A DNA stretch of 31,787 bases, taken from the NCBI GenBank assembly GCA_964538565.1, contig CAZIGW010000279.1, forward strand, positions 1 through 31,787, read 5' to 3'. Under the pieces are notes generated by a model. It was not told where the DNA came from, ran no database searches, and saw only the letters and a program-made list of their open reading frames with translations. Position numbers and translations under genes: made by a program. This DNA comes from CAYVBN01 sp964538565 (GTDB lineage: Bacteria; Pseudomonadota; Alphaproteobacteria; Rhizobiales; Xanthobacteraceae). Shown here piece by piece: positions 1 to 7,621 of the stretch. Within the stretch, counting starts at the first letter, position 1. Each line of letters opens with the position of its first letter.

Positions 1-806
1 GCGGCGTTGAGCCAGCGGGCGGACAGCCGCGCCCAGTCGCTGTTGTGGTTGTCCGACGAGCGCAAGGCATCGCACGCCTTGTCTCCGCGGAATCCCGCGC
101 GTCCGGGACGGAAATACTCGCCGCGAACGTTGGCGACGAACTGGCGGAAACAGAAGCCGTCGTCGGCGAGCTGGACCGGCCGGTCGGGATTTCCCTCCCC
201 GGAGGCGACCGAGTCCCCGAGCCCGGCGATCAGCAGATCGCGCACCTGGATGTCGGTGGTGGCACGCTGCGGGACGTCCGAGGTGCCGCTGATCTCGACG
301 CTCGCCGTGGTCGGCCGGCCGTAGAAGACGTGTAGGCGGACTTCCTCGCTGCAGTTCGCATTGGCGCTCTGCGGCGGGTTTTCGCCGTCGTTGAAAGTCC
401 AGGCGCAGGTCGTGCCGGCCGGCGCGCCGATCACCCGCACGCCGATCCGGTGATCGATGGGCGCGAGATAGTTCTCGTTCGTGCCGTCTCGCATGCATTG
501 CTCGGGAATGCGGCCGGTCGCGTCGATGCACAGCCGGCCGAGCATGTTGCGCGCCCAGCCCCTGCCGTCGGAGCCGAGCGCCAGATATTGCTCGGCGGCA
601 AGAACGCTGCGCCCCTGCAGGGCCTCTGCGTGAAGAAGGAAATCCCTTTCCTCGCGGAACAGCCGGAAGCGGTTCTTCACTTCCCACACGATCCGCACGT
701 CGGCGGGGGCCGCCACGGGCTGGGAGACGGCCAGCCGGCCGGTGGCGCAGACGGAGAGGATCGCCGCGCCGGCGGCGAGGAGAAGCGCAAAAGAGCGGTG
801 ACGCAT
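1..806 (-). CDS. Secreted SGNH/GDSL-hydrolase-like protein, 3' end cut by window edge
   Basis: The frame opens at an ATG at 806 and stays open for 268 codons to the window edge, so the C-terminus is missing. The N-terminus has basic residues, then a hydrophobic stretch (SFALLLAAGAAILSV), which looks like a signal peptide, possibly with a lipoprotein-like Cys near residue 20. Around residue 194 the motif GLGDSVASGEGNP matches block I of SGNH/GDSL esterases, where the Ser is the nucleophile; the catalytic Asp-His block would lie beyond the edge. The roughly 190 residues before it form an uncharacterised extracytoplasmic region with several Cys. It sits on the same strand as mfnF but 247 bp downstream, so a shared job is not implied. 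Substrate unknown. Confidence 0.7.
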   Translation of the reverse strand, partial: MRHRSFALLLAAGAAILSVCATGRLAVSQPVAAPADVRIVWEVKNRFRLFREERDFLLHAEALQGRSVLAAEQYLALGSDGRGWARNMLGRLCIDATGRIPEQCMRDGTNENYLAPIDHRIGVRVIGAPAGTTCAWTFNDGENPPQSANANCSEEVRLHVFYGRPTTASVEISGTSDVPQRATTDIQVRDLLIAGLGDSVASGEGNPDRPVQLADDGFCFRQFVANVRGEYFRPGRAGFRGDKACDALRSSDNHNSDWARLSARWLNA

Positions 807-999
807 GCAGGGTCCTGCGGAAAAGCCCTTGTTCTCTAAGCGCATGGAGGCGGCAAGATCGGGGCAGCGACCTCCTTCGCCGGGCGCGGATCGCGACATA
901 CCGTCGCCCGCCGCGCCTCGAACCGCAGCCCCGCGGTGCGGCGGATGAGTCCGCCTGTGCCTCCCCGGCACACGTGACAACTATAAGGCAACATGATGA

Positions 1000-1025
1000 C
1001 GGCGCCGGCCTCGCACGAGGCGCCG
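1000..1025 (-). terminator. GC-rich hairpin downstream of mfnF
   Basis: CGGCG and CCTCG on the left pair with CGAGG and CGCCG on the right around a 2-nt loop, with a 4-nt bulge in the left arm. It begins about 28 bases after the mfnF stop codon on the minus strand. No clear T tract follows, so it is only a possible weak terminator or RNA-stabilising structure. Confidence 0.3.
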
Positions 1026-1053
1026 GAGGAGAATCTTGCGCCGGCGCGGGAGG

Positions 1054-2079
1054 TCAATTGGCGGCGAGAAGCGCGACCGCGGCGGCCGGCGCACAACGCG
1101 AGGCTTCCGCGCGCGCCGACGGCGTCGTCTCCAGAAGGGTGGCGAACGAAACGTAGGGCCGCGCGAGCCGCCGCGCGACTTCGCCGATCACGGCTTCGCC
1201 GATGCCGGCGCCGACCACGGGCGCATCCGGCGCCAGCTCCGAACGCGACAGCACCTGCATGGCGCCGTCGGCGATCATGCGGACCTGCGCCTCGGCGAAC
1301 CATTGGGCAAGCGCCACCCAGGCCGCATCGTCGGCGTCGGAGGCGTCGCAGCCGACCATGCGGGCGAGCCGCGCGCGCGAGGCTGCGAGCGTCTTTTCCC
1401 GCCCGTCGGCCGTCGCCATCTGATCCGCTCCCTCCGGCAGGGTCCCGAGAATGCGGTGAACGTCGGCCATGTTGGCGAAGTTCTCGTTGATCAGCCGGGT
1501 CCAGCGGCCGCCGAACGGCGCCCGCTCGGCCGTTGCCATGACGAAGCCGCGTACCAGGCCGGTGTAGACCAGTTCGCCGGCGCTCAGGCGTTCGGCGTCG
1601 GTGTAGCCCTGCGCCGCGATCCGTCCCTCGCCGACCGGGACGATGTCGGTGGTGGTCGAGCCCATGTCGACGAACACCGCCGAGCCGATCGTCCTGGCGG
1701 TGAGCGAGGCGCTCGCGAACCAGTTGGCGGAAGCAATGTCGTGAACGTGATCGGACGCGGCTTCCGGCCGGACGAAGCCGGCGCGGCCGGCATAGATCGC
1801 AACCGGCGCGGGGCCGAGCTCGCGCAAGGCGAGGGCGGTGAGCCGCCCGACCCCTTCGGCCCGGGACGCAAACGTATCCGCCAGTTCGCCCGTCATGGTG
1901 ACGACGTGACGGTCGGCCGTGCCGACGGCCGCCTTGGCTTCCGCGAAGGACTGCGCGAGCCGCTCGAGACCGAAGCGCAGCGGGGAGGCGACCTGGACCG
2001 CCGTCACGATGCGCCCGCTCTCGGCGCGGGCCGCCTTGAGGTGCGCGCCGCCCACATCCCAGCCGATCACCACGGCCAT
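1054..2079 (-). CDS. mfnF: MfnF-like hydantoinase/oxoprolinase-fold protein, methylofuran biosynthesis
   Basis: The 341-aa product begins MAVVIGWDVGGAHLKAARAE, the phosphate-1 loop of the ASKHA (actin/sugar kinase/hydantoinase) fold. A second nucleotide-binding loop, FVDMGSTTTDIVPV, is near residue 155, and VVGAGIGEAV near residue 290 completes the fold. This is the family annotated as an H4MPT-linked C1 transfer protein in methylotrophs; the archaeal member MfnF couples the aminomethyl-furan unit to gamma-glutamyl-tyramine during methanofuran synthesis. The bacterial cofactor methylofuran carries tyrosine instead, so the exact substrate here is inferred. An in-frame ATG at 2130 would add 17 residues, but conserved sequence starts at 2079. 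It is divergent from the HisA-like gene, with 96 bp between. Confidence 0.8.
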   Translation of the reverse strand: MAVVIGWDVGGAHLKAARAESGRIVTAVQVASPLRFGLERLAQSFAEAKAAVGTADRHVVTMTGELADTFASRAEGVGRLTALALRELGPAPVAIYAGRAGFVRPEAASDHVHDIASANWFASASLTARTIGSAVFVDMGSTTTDIVPVGEGRIAAQGYTDAERLSAGELVYTGLVRGFVMATAERAPFGGRWTRLINENFANMADVHRILGTLPEGADQMATADGREKTLAASRARLARMVGCDASDADDAAWVALAQWFAEAQVRMIADGAMQVLSRSELAPDAPVVGAGIGEAVIGEVARRLARPYVSFATLLETTPSARAEASRCAPAAAVALLAAN

Positions 2080-2175
2080 GTTCGAAATCCCGTGCTGGAC
2101 ATGCGATAGTCGGACCGAGGCCCGGAGCACCTCGTCGTTTTATCTGTTAGCGCGTTCCGGCGGCATGATCGAGCC

Positions 2176-2937
2176 ATGGAAATCATTCCGGTCATCGACC
2201 TGAAGGGCGGGACGGTGGTGCGGGCGCGATTGGGCGAGCGCCGGCAGTACCGGCCGATCGAGACCCCGTTGTCTCCCACGAGCGACCCGCTCGACGTCGC
2301 GCGCGGCCTCCTGTCGCTTCACGGGTTCCGGACGCTCTATGTGGCCGATCTCGATGCCATCGAGCGGCGGGGCGGCAACCGCGATGCGATCGAGCGCCTG
2401 CGCGCCGCTTTTCCGCAACTGACGCTGTGGGTCGACAACGGCATCGCCGATCCAGCCGATGCGGCGGCCTGGCTTGCCGCCGATCTCGGTCATCTGGTCC
2501 TCGGCAGCGAGACGCAGAGCACCCCAGCCCTCGTGCGCCGGTTCGGCGGCCACGAACGCGTGGTGCTCTCGCTCGATTTCCGCTCGGAGGCGTTTCAAGG
2601 CCCGCCGGAACTGCTCGGGACGCCGTCGTGCTGGCCGCGCCGCGTGATCGTCATGACGCTTGCGCGCGTCGGCAGCGGATCCGGACCGGATTTCGACCGG
2701 CTCGCCGCCATTCGGGCGGTCGCATCGGGACGGGCCATCTATGCGGCGGGCGGAACGCGCGGCGCCGCCGATCTCGTCGCCCTTGATCGATCCGGCATCG
2801 CGGGCGTGCTTGTTGCGTCCTCGCTGCATGACGGCCAGTTGAGCGGCGCTGCGATCGCGGCGGTCGAGAATGGCGCCGCCGGACGCGACGAAGCTCTGGC
2901 GCCGCTCAGCGGAAACGGAAGCTCACCGGCACCGTGA
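2176..2937 (+). CDS. HisA/HisF-like TIM-barrel protein of C1 gene clusters, reaction unknown
   Basis: The 253-aa product resembles HisA (ProFAR isomerase) at its start, IIPVIDLKGGTVVRA, with Asp8 in the position of the HisA general base, and at the C-terminal phosphate-binding loops AAGGTRGAAD (about 190-199) and GVLVASS (about 210-216). The loop that carries the second catalytic Asp in HisA (TDISRDG) is replaced by MTLARVGSGSGPD (about 160-172), so it should not be a histidine enzyme. Similar HisA/F-related proteins occur in methanogens and H4MPT-using methylotrophs, which points to cofactor synthesis (inference). The last 32 bp overlap the convergent tonB gene. The start ATG at 2176 has only a weak ribosome site. 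Confidence 0.8.
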   Translation: MEIIPVIDLKGGTVVRARLGERRQYRPIETPLSPTSDPLDVARGLLSLHGFRTLYVADLDAIERRGGNRDAIERLRAAFPQLTLWVDNGIADPADAAAWLAADLGHLVLGSETQSTPALVRRFGGHERVVLSLDFRSEAFQGPPELLGTPSCWPRRVIVMTLARVGSGSGPDFDRLAAIRAVASGRAIYAAGGTRGAADLVALDRSGIAGVLVASSLHDGQLSGAAIAAVENGAAGRDEALAPLSGNGSSPAP

Positions 2938-3952
2938 ACGTCATCGGCTGTCCGCCCGGCGGCGGGGGAAAAGGCGAGGCGCGGCGCACCATCGCCTGAA
3001 CCTCCTGGTCGATGCTCGCGATCCCGGTGCCGCGCACAAGCCTGACGAACGCCACGCTTCCGTGGCCGTCGAGCCCGAACCGCACGGTCGCGCTGCCCTG
3101 CAGATGGGCGGCGCGCGCCTCGGGCGGGAATTGCTTGTAGCGGGCCAGATGCGCGGCCACGAGCCCGTTGTAGTTCGGATCGGTGGGCGATCGACCGACA
3201 CCGACGCCGCCGGCCTGCGTGCGCTTCGCCCCCGCATCGTGCCGGCGCGGGCGGCTGTGGGCGTGTCGCGAGGCTCTTTGCGCGGCCGGCGTCCTGCTGC
3301 GGCGTGCCGGCTCCGGTGGTGAGGTCGCTTGCGGCGCCTGCTGTGCCGTTTCAGGCGATGCCGTGATCGCCGCGGCCTCGGGGGCGTGTTGCGGTTCGGC
3401 CGAGGCCGGTTCGGCGATGGCGGCGGCCGGCGCCTCGGGCGCGATCGTCGCGGCGTCGTCCGGCGCAGGAGAGGCCGGCTCGACCGCCTGCGGCTGCGGC
3501 GAGGGCGCAGCCGCCGGGATCTGCTCGGGCTGCCGGTTCGCCGCGGGCGGCGGATTCGGATCGGCCGGCTGCGCGGGTCTTGTCCGTTCGCCCGGTGCTT
3601 CCGTCACCTCATCCCGGGCCTGCGTCTGCGCAAGGCCGGCCGGCCTGTCGGCGCCGAACGCGAGTTCGACGGAGATCGCCGGGAGTTCGACGCCGGCGAG
3701 CGGCTCGGGCGCGCGCGACAGGGTGGTCAGCAGGCCCGCGTGCGCGGCGACCGACAGCGCAACGAAGGCGACCCAGCGCGCGCCCGGCATCTCGGAGGAA
3801 GGACGGACGTGCAGGCCCGCGTCCGCCGTCAGCGCCGGTGTGCTTCGCGCCTCGCGCGCGGCGGGGCGCGCGAACGGGAGGATGTTGCCGCTGACAACGG
3901 CCGGCGCGACCGGTCCGGCTGGCGCAACACGTTGCGGGTCGCCGCCAGCCAT
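2906..3952 (-). CDS. tonB: TonB-family energy transducer
   Basis: The product (348 aa from ATG 3952) has a cytoplasmic leader of about 58 residues, one membrane segment (VAFVALSVAAHAGLLTTL, about 61-78), a long Pro/Ala/Glu-rich periplasmic linker (about 100-240) and a C-terminal TonB domain containing YKQFPPEARAAHLQGSATV and ending in VSFRFR. TonB couples the proton motive force, through ExbB/ExbD, to outer membrane receptors. No exbB, exbD or receptor gene is present in the window. It is the last gene of the mptG-to-fae run but separated from fae by about 250 bp containing a strong hairpin. A GTG at 3988 would add 12 residues; 3952 was chosen because GAGG precedes it. The conserved region at the C-terminus supports the family call strongly. 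Confidence 0.85.
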   Translation of the reverse strand: MAGGDPQRVAPAGPVAPAVVSGNILPFARPAAREARSTPALTADAGLHVRPSSEMPGARWVAFVALSVAAHAGLLTTLSRAPEPLAGVELPAISVELAFGADRPAGLAQTQARDEVTEAPGERTRPAQPADPNPPPAANRQPEQIPAAAPSPQPQAVEPASPAPDDAATIAPEAPAAAIAEPASAEPQHAPEAAAITASPETAQQAPQATSPPEPARRSRTPAAQRASRHAHSRPRRHDAGAKRTQAGGVGVGRSPTDPNYNGLVAAHLARYKQFPPEARAAHLQGSATVRFGLDGHGSVAFVRLVRGTGIASIDQEVQAMVRRASPFPPPPGGQPMTFTVPVSFRFR

Positions 3953-3999
3953 CGCCCCTCGGCGGATCTTGAGAAAGAGCCCGCGCACTGCCGTCGATT

Positions 4000-4030
4000 C
4001 CGTCCGAATCCGAAAGCGCCGTCCGAATCC
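4000..4030 (-). promoter_or_regulatory. Tandem 12-bp direct repeat upstream of tonB
   Basis: CCGTCCGAATCC occurs at 4000-4011 and again, identical, at 4019-4030, a 19-bp period close to two helical turns. The first copy also forms a GATTC-N5-GAATC dyad (3996-4010). It lies 48-78 bp before the chosen tonB start, so it could be a tandem operator. No regulator can be named. Confidence 0.45.
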
Positions 4031-4098
4031 AGCATAGGCGGCGAAGGCCGCAGCGGGAAGAATCTTGCCGATTGCGAACCGCGCACGACGTTCCCGCC

Positions 4099-4129
4099 GA
4101 ACGAAAGGGAGATTGCTTCCCTCTCGTTC
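4099..4129 (-). terminator. 12-bp stem hairpin between fae and tonB
   Basis: GAACGAAAGGGA at 4099-4110 and TCCCTCTCGTTC at 4118-4129 form a 12-bp stem with a 7-nt loop. Read as minus-strand RNA, the single imperfect pair becomes a G-U wobble, while on the plus strand it is a mismatch, which favours a structure in fae-tonB mRNA. No U tract follows; it may act as a partial terminator or a 3' stabiliser of fae mRNA. Confidence 0.5.
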
Positions 4130-4204
4130 GTGGTCCGGCCCGACCAGCCGTGCAGGAGGCCTGATGGCGGTGCGTGAACCCGATGACGACCGTGTATCGC
4201 GTCG

Positions 4205-4711
4205 TCAGGCGGCAAACGGATGCTTGACCTGGTCGCGCCTGGCGACGACTTCGGCGGCCTTCGGCTCGCCCTTGACCGCGCGTTCGATCGAGTCCTTCAC
4301 GGCGCGGTAGTTGTATTCCTGGATCTTCTTGTCGTCGGCTGCTTCCCAATGAATGAACACGCCGACGCAGATGAAGAGGTTGTCGGCCTCGTCCGCCGGG
4401 ATCGTCCCGTCCGCGACGCTGTCGGCGACCGCCTTGGCGACCGCGTGCTGCGCCGGGCCGAACATCTGCACGGCCTGCTTGGCGCCCTTGATGGTGACCT
4501 TGTTGAACATCACCGTCGCCGGCTTGCACATCAGGTTCGGCGCCACCACGGCGAGAAGCGAGGTAAAGCCATCCTTGTTGTTGGTCAGGCAGTTCGCGAA
4601 CGCGGTTTCCGCGGCGCTGCCGCGCGGCCCCATGATCAGATCGATATGGGCAACCTCGTTGCCTTCACCGACAAGCGATTCACCGACGCAGAGTCCGTTG
4701 ATCTTGGCCAT
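4205..4711 (-). CDS. fae: Formaldehyde-activating enzyme (Fae)
   Basis: Fae condenses formaldehyde with H4MPT to methylene-H4MPT in the cytoplasm, the entry step of the pathway. The 168-aa product is the usual length and nearly colinear with Methylobacterium Fae: VGESLVGEGNEVAHIDLI at the N-terminus holds the active-site His (residue 22 with the initiator Met; called His17 in the literature), followed by MGPRGSAAETAF, NNKDGFTSLLAVVAPNL, QMFGPAQHAVAKAV and VGVFIHWEAADDKKIQ. The start at 4711 is chosen because GGGAGGAG lies at the right distance and the family begins MAKI; two upstream ATGs (4717, 4750) are in frame. It is 147 bp after the CitG-like gene, leaving room for its own promoter. Confidence 0.98.
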   Translation of the reverse strand: MAKINGLCVGESLVGEGNEVAHIDLIMGPRGSAAETAFANCLTNNKDGFTSLLAVVAPNLMCKPATVMFNKVTIKGAKQAVQMFGPAQHAVAKAVADSVADGTIPADEADNLFICVGVFIHWEAADDKKIQEYNYRAVKDSIERAVKGEPKAAEVVARRDQVKHPFAA

Positions 4712-4807
4712 CGCCATCTCCTCCCAAGGAAAGAGAACTTGTCCCCGCACGCCGAAGCCTTCGGCGTTCGGCAGAACGGCTATCCTTGTTGTCAGCGTCC
4801 GGCGCGT

Positions 4808-4820
4808 AACCGGACCGGTT
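4808..4820. promoter_or_regulatory. Perfect 6-bp dyad upstream of fae
   Basis: AACCGGACCGGTT is a perfect inverted repeat around a single central base. It lies about 97-109 bp upstream of the fae start in the 147-bp gap after the CitG-like gene, so it could be a binding site for a regulator of fae. It might equally be a chance palindrome in GC-rich DNA. Confidence 0.35.
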
Positions 4821-4858
4821 GGCCAGATAGCGGCGGAACTTGCTCCCGCGGCGCAAAG

Positions 4859-5722
4859 TCAATCACTGTTGCGCGCGGACGGCAAGATGTTCCGTAGCCG
4901 ATGCGCGAACGCCGTCGCGACCGTCAGATCGGCGCTCGTTCCCGGATTGATTTCTCTGCGCTTGAGATCGGCGTCCCAGTGCAGCAGTTCGGGCAGGAGG
5001 TCATCCGGTGGCTCTCCGGCGTCGAGGCGGAGGCGAAAGTCGCACGCGCGCCGCCGCACGTCTTCCGCTGGAGCGGGTCCGTACTTGCGCACGACATGGC
5101 TGTCCGGAAAGGCGGACAGGAACCCGAGATAGACGGCGAGAATGGCCCATGAGCGGTCGTGCGTCCGGGCCAGGACCGCATCAAGCTGCGGCACGCCGAG
5201 TTCGAACACGTCGGCGAACTCCGATGCGTATTGGGCCGCGACGCGGTCGCGATGGGCCGCCTCGATCATGGCATCGCGCAACGTCACGCGCGCCGGCTCG
5301 AACACGTCGTGGCGTTCGGCACGGCCGAGGCCGGCCGGCGCCGCCCGCACGATCGCGCGAAACGCGAGTTGGGCATCCTCCACGTCGAGATTCGACAGAA
5401 CGCGGGCAAGCGACGTTCGCAGATCCGGCTCTGCGCGCTCCGCGGCCGCCGCCAGCGGGGCGCACAGCAGCACGATTCCGAGGTTGGTATTGGCGCCCGC
5501 CGCCTCGTTGGTCGCCTCGATCGCGGCGAGGATGCGCGTGCCGACGCGCGCGCCCGGCGCGGCGAGCGGACGGGCGGCTGCCGCCGCGCTCGCGACGAAT
5601 TGCGCGACCGTCATGCGATGGCCCGAGGCGAAGCGATGCACATTGCCGGGCTTCGGCGCGTCGAGCTCGTCACGGCAGGCCGCCTCGAAGGCCGCCGCGA
5701 TCGCACCGGCGAGCGCATTCAC
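4859..5722 (-). CDS. CitG-like (triphosphoribosyl-dephospho-CoA synthase family) protein of C1 clusters
   Basis: The 287-aa helical product starts at a GTG that overlaps the stop of the preceding ATP-grasp gene (GTGA). The N-terminal DAPKPGNVHRFASGHRMT (about 21-38) and later GANTNLGIVLLCAPL (about 85-99) are hallmarks of the CitG/MdcB family, which makes the phosphoribosyl-dephospho-CoA group of citrate and malonate lyases. No lyase genes are present, and homologs sit beside mch and fae in H4MPT-using methylotrophs, so a role in making H4MPT or methylofuran, perhaps transfer of a phosphoribosyl unit, is more likely (inference). It probably corresponds to the gene historically called orf7 in Methylobacterium extorquens, from memory. 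Confidence 0.85.
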   Translation of the reverse strand: MNALAGAIAAAFEAACRDELDAPKPGNVHRFASGHRMTVAQFVASAAAAARPLAAPGARVGTRILAAIEATNEAAGANTNLGIVLLCAPLAAAAERAEPDLRTSLARVLSNLDVEDAQLAFRAIVRAAPAGLGRAERHDVFEPARVTLRDAMIEAAHRDRVAAQYASEFADVFELGVPQLDAVLARTHDRSWAILAVYLGFLSAFPDSHVVRKYGPAPAEDVRRRACDFRLRLDAGEPPDDLLPELLHWDADLKRREINPGTSADLTVATAFAHRLRNILPSARNSD

Positions 5723-6669
5723 GCGGTCGCCTCGCGTTTCGCATCCGTCCGCAGTTCCGCCAGCAGATCGCCCGCCAGGATCGAGGCGATGTTCGCGCGC
5801 GTGACCTTTTGCAGCCCGGACCACGCCGGCATGCTGTTGACCTCGAGCACCGTCGGATTCCCTTCGGAGTCGTAGAGAATGTCGACGCCGGCGAAGTCCG
5901 CGCCGACGACCGCGGCGGCGCGCACGGCGAGGTCCTTGAGTCCGGCATCGGCGACGACGGCCACCGGCTTCCCGCCCTGCTTTACATTGGTGATCCAGGT
6001 CGCGGCATGCCGCATCATGGCGGCGACCACACGCCCGCGCGACACGAGCAGGCGAAAGTCGCGGAACCCGTCCCGCTCGACGGCGACGAACCGCTGCAGG
6101 TAATAGACGCCGGCCACCTGTTCGGGCGCCGGCAGGTCCGCCTCGTCGCGGACGAGGCGCAGTCCGCGACCCTGCGACCCGAACAGCGGCTTGAGCACGA
6201 GGGGACCGTGCGCGCGCTCGCGGCGTACGATGGCGCACGCGGCCCGGAGCGACTCCGTCGTCCAGGTGGCGGGCGTCGGGATTCCGGCGCGCGCCAGCAA
6301 GAAGCTCGTCGCCGACTTGTCGACACAGCGCTCGATCGCGCGCGCGTCGTTCCACACCAGAACGCCGACCTCGCGCAGGGCGTGCAGAATTCCGAGCCGC
6401 AGTGTGACCGCCTGGAACGTGCCGCCCGAAATCGTGCGAACGAGCACGGCGTCGGGGAGGCGGGCGCCCAATCCGGCCAGCGCGATGCCGGAGGCTGTCT
6501 CGGTCTCCAGGCGACAGGCGGCGAGGTCGACGGCGACGGCGCGTGCGCCGGCCGCCGAAAAGGCGCGCGACAGGCTGCGCGCGTGCCAGTCGACCCGGTC
6601 GCCCACGAGCGCGATGAGCGGGGCCGGACGTGCGCAGGCGGTGGCGGGTCCGTCAGGCGAAGGAGGCAT
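5719..6669 (-). CDS. RimK-like ATP-grasp ligase of the H4MPT cluster
   Basis: The 316-aa product shows ATP-grasp order: NDARAIERCVDKSATSFLL (about 115-133), the lysine-bearing PLVLKPLFGSQGRGLRLV (about 160-177), the RDFRLLV strand, then AGVDILYDSEGNPTVLEVN with metal-binding Glu/Asn near the C-terminus. Such enzymes form carboxylate-amine bonds with ATP; RimK relatives add glutamates to proteins or cofactors (MptN, CofF). Since bacterial methylofuran carries a polyglutamate tail, glutamate addition to methylofuran or to H4MPT is a plausible job (inference). The ATG at 6669 lies inside the end of mch (17-bp overlap), and its stop overlaps the CitG-like GTG, so the genes are coupled. Probably orf5 of the M. 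extorquens naming. Confidence 0.85.
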   Translation of the reverse strand: MPPSPDGPATACARPAPLIALVGDRVDWHARSLSRAFSAAGARAVAVDLAACRLETETASGIALAGLGARLPDAVLVRTISGGTFQAVTLRLGILHALREVGVLVWNDARAIERCVDKSATSFLLARAGIPTPATWTTESLRAACAIVRRERAHGPLVLKPLFGSQGRGLRLVRDEADLPAPEQVAGVYYLQRFVAVERDGFRDFRLLVSRGRVVAAMMRHAATWITNVKQGGKPVAVVADAGLKDLAVRAAAVVGADFAGVDILYDSEGNPTVLEVNSMPAWSGLQKVTRANIASILAGDLLAELRTDAKREATA

Positions 6670-7621
6670 CGAGCAGTTTCGGGTCGATCCGGCCTGTGCG
6701 GAAACTCTCGCCGGATTCGATGGCGGTGACGATAACCTCTGCGGGACTGAAGAGCATCGGGTCGATGGCGTAGAAATCGCCCTTGTAATGCGCGAAGATC
6801 TCCGCGAACGGCCGCCCGTACTCGCGCGAGCCCCCGCTCGGCAGCCGTTCGGCGAGCTCGCGGGCATCGCCCGCCGGCCCGGTCACGAACAGGTGGACCC
6901 GCCCGCCGTAGATGATCGCGTCGTTTGTCCGCCCCATGGCGGTGACGAACTTCGGATGCGGCGGGGCGAGCGGGGCCGCGCCCATGCCGTCGACGATGCG
7001 TTCGAGCGGAAACTGGAGCTCGTGCGCCTTGTGAAGCCCGACCTCAAGCACGCGCGCCACCACCTGCACGCTTCCCGCGAGGCTCTGCGTCGGCGCGTAG
7101 ATGAACGTGAGCCGCGAGGGCTCGAGCCCGCAAGCCTTCGCCACCTTCGTCACGACCGCCGGCGGCGGTGGACGGGCGCTCTCCATCACGAGGGTCGCGC
7201 TTGTCGCCTGGTCGCGGTAGTCGAGCCGCTCGAACAGCGGCTCGGTTCGCGCCAGCGCCCGCGCCGGGCCGGAACCGAGCGCGAAGAACGCGTCCTTTCC
7301 CTCGCCCGCCGAGAGGCTCCAGCCGGCGTATTGGCTGGCGAGGCAGGCGATGACCGGGTTGGATGAACGCACCTCGATCGTCCACGGCCAGTGCGAAGCA
7401 ACCGCCGCGCAGGCGAGCGACACCGTACCGAGTCCGCCCATGCAGATTTCGGCGATGCGCAGTCCCGCCGCGATGCTCCCCGGGGCGCTGCTGCCCGCGT
7501 CGATCAGCGTTTCGCCGGTCTCGCCCCGGTGCACGACGAGCTTCAGCTCGGCGGCATCGTCCTGCAGTCGGGCCACCAGCGCGGCCGCTCGCGTGTTGAC
7601 GCTGGGTTGCGGATTGCTCAT
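6653..7621 (-). CDS. mch: Methenyl-H4MPT cyclohydrolase
   Basis: Mch hydrolyses methenyl-H4MPT to 5-formyl-H4MPT in the cytoplasm. The 322-aa product has the normal family length and characteristic blocks: AGLRIAEICMGGLGTVSL (about 52-69), SNPVIACLASQYAGW, FFALGSGPARALA, ERIVDGMGAAPLAPPHPKF and GRTNDAIIYGG. Its ATG overlaps the stop of the upstream ATP-grasp gene (ATGA), which fixes the start at 7621. It lies between the two ATP-grasp genes within the mptG-mtdB-fae operon, the usual arrangement in alphaproteobacterial methylotrophs. Confidence 0.97.
   Translation of the reverse strand: MSNPQPSVNTRAAALVARLQDDAAELKLVVHRGETGETLIDAGSSAPGSIAAGLRIAEICMGGLGTVSLACAAVASHWPWTIEVRSSNPVIACLASQYAGWSLSAGEGKDAFFALGSGPARALARTEPLFERLDYRDQATSATLVMESARPPPPAVVTKVAKACGLEPSRLTFIYAPTQSLAGSVQVVARVLEVGLHKAHELQFPLERIVDGMGAAPLAPPHPKFVTAMGRTNDAIIYGGRVHLFVTGPAGDARELAERLPSGGSREYGRPFAEIFAHYKGDFYAIDPMLFSPAEVIVTAIESGESFRTGRIDPKLLDASFA

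Noticed and set aside
1036..2109. 357-aa plus-strand frame opposite mfnF
   Set aside because: The minus-strand frame carries clear ASKHA motifs; the plus frame is a low-complexity shadow.
2176..2937. True HisA (histidine biosynthesis)
   Set aside because: The second catalytic Asp loop is missing and no other his gene is near.
4859..5722. Citrate lyase accessory gene citG
   Set aside because: No citC, citD, citE, citF or citX is present and the neighbours are C1 genes.
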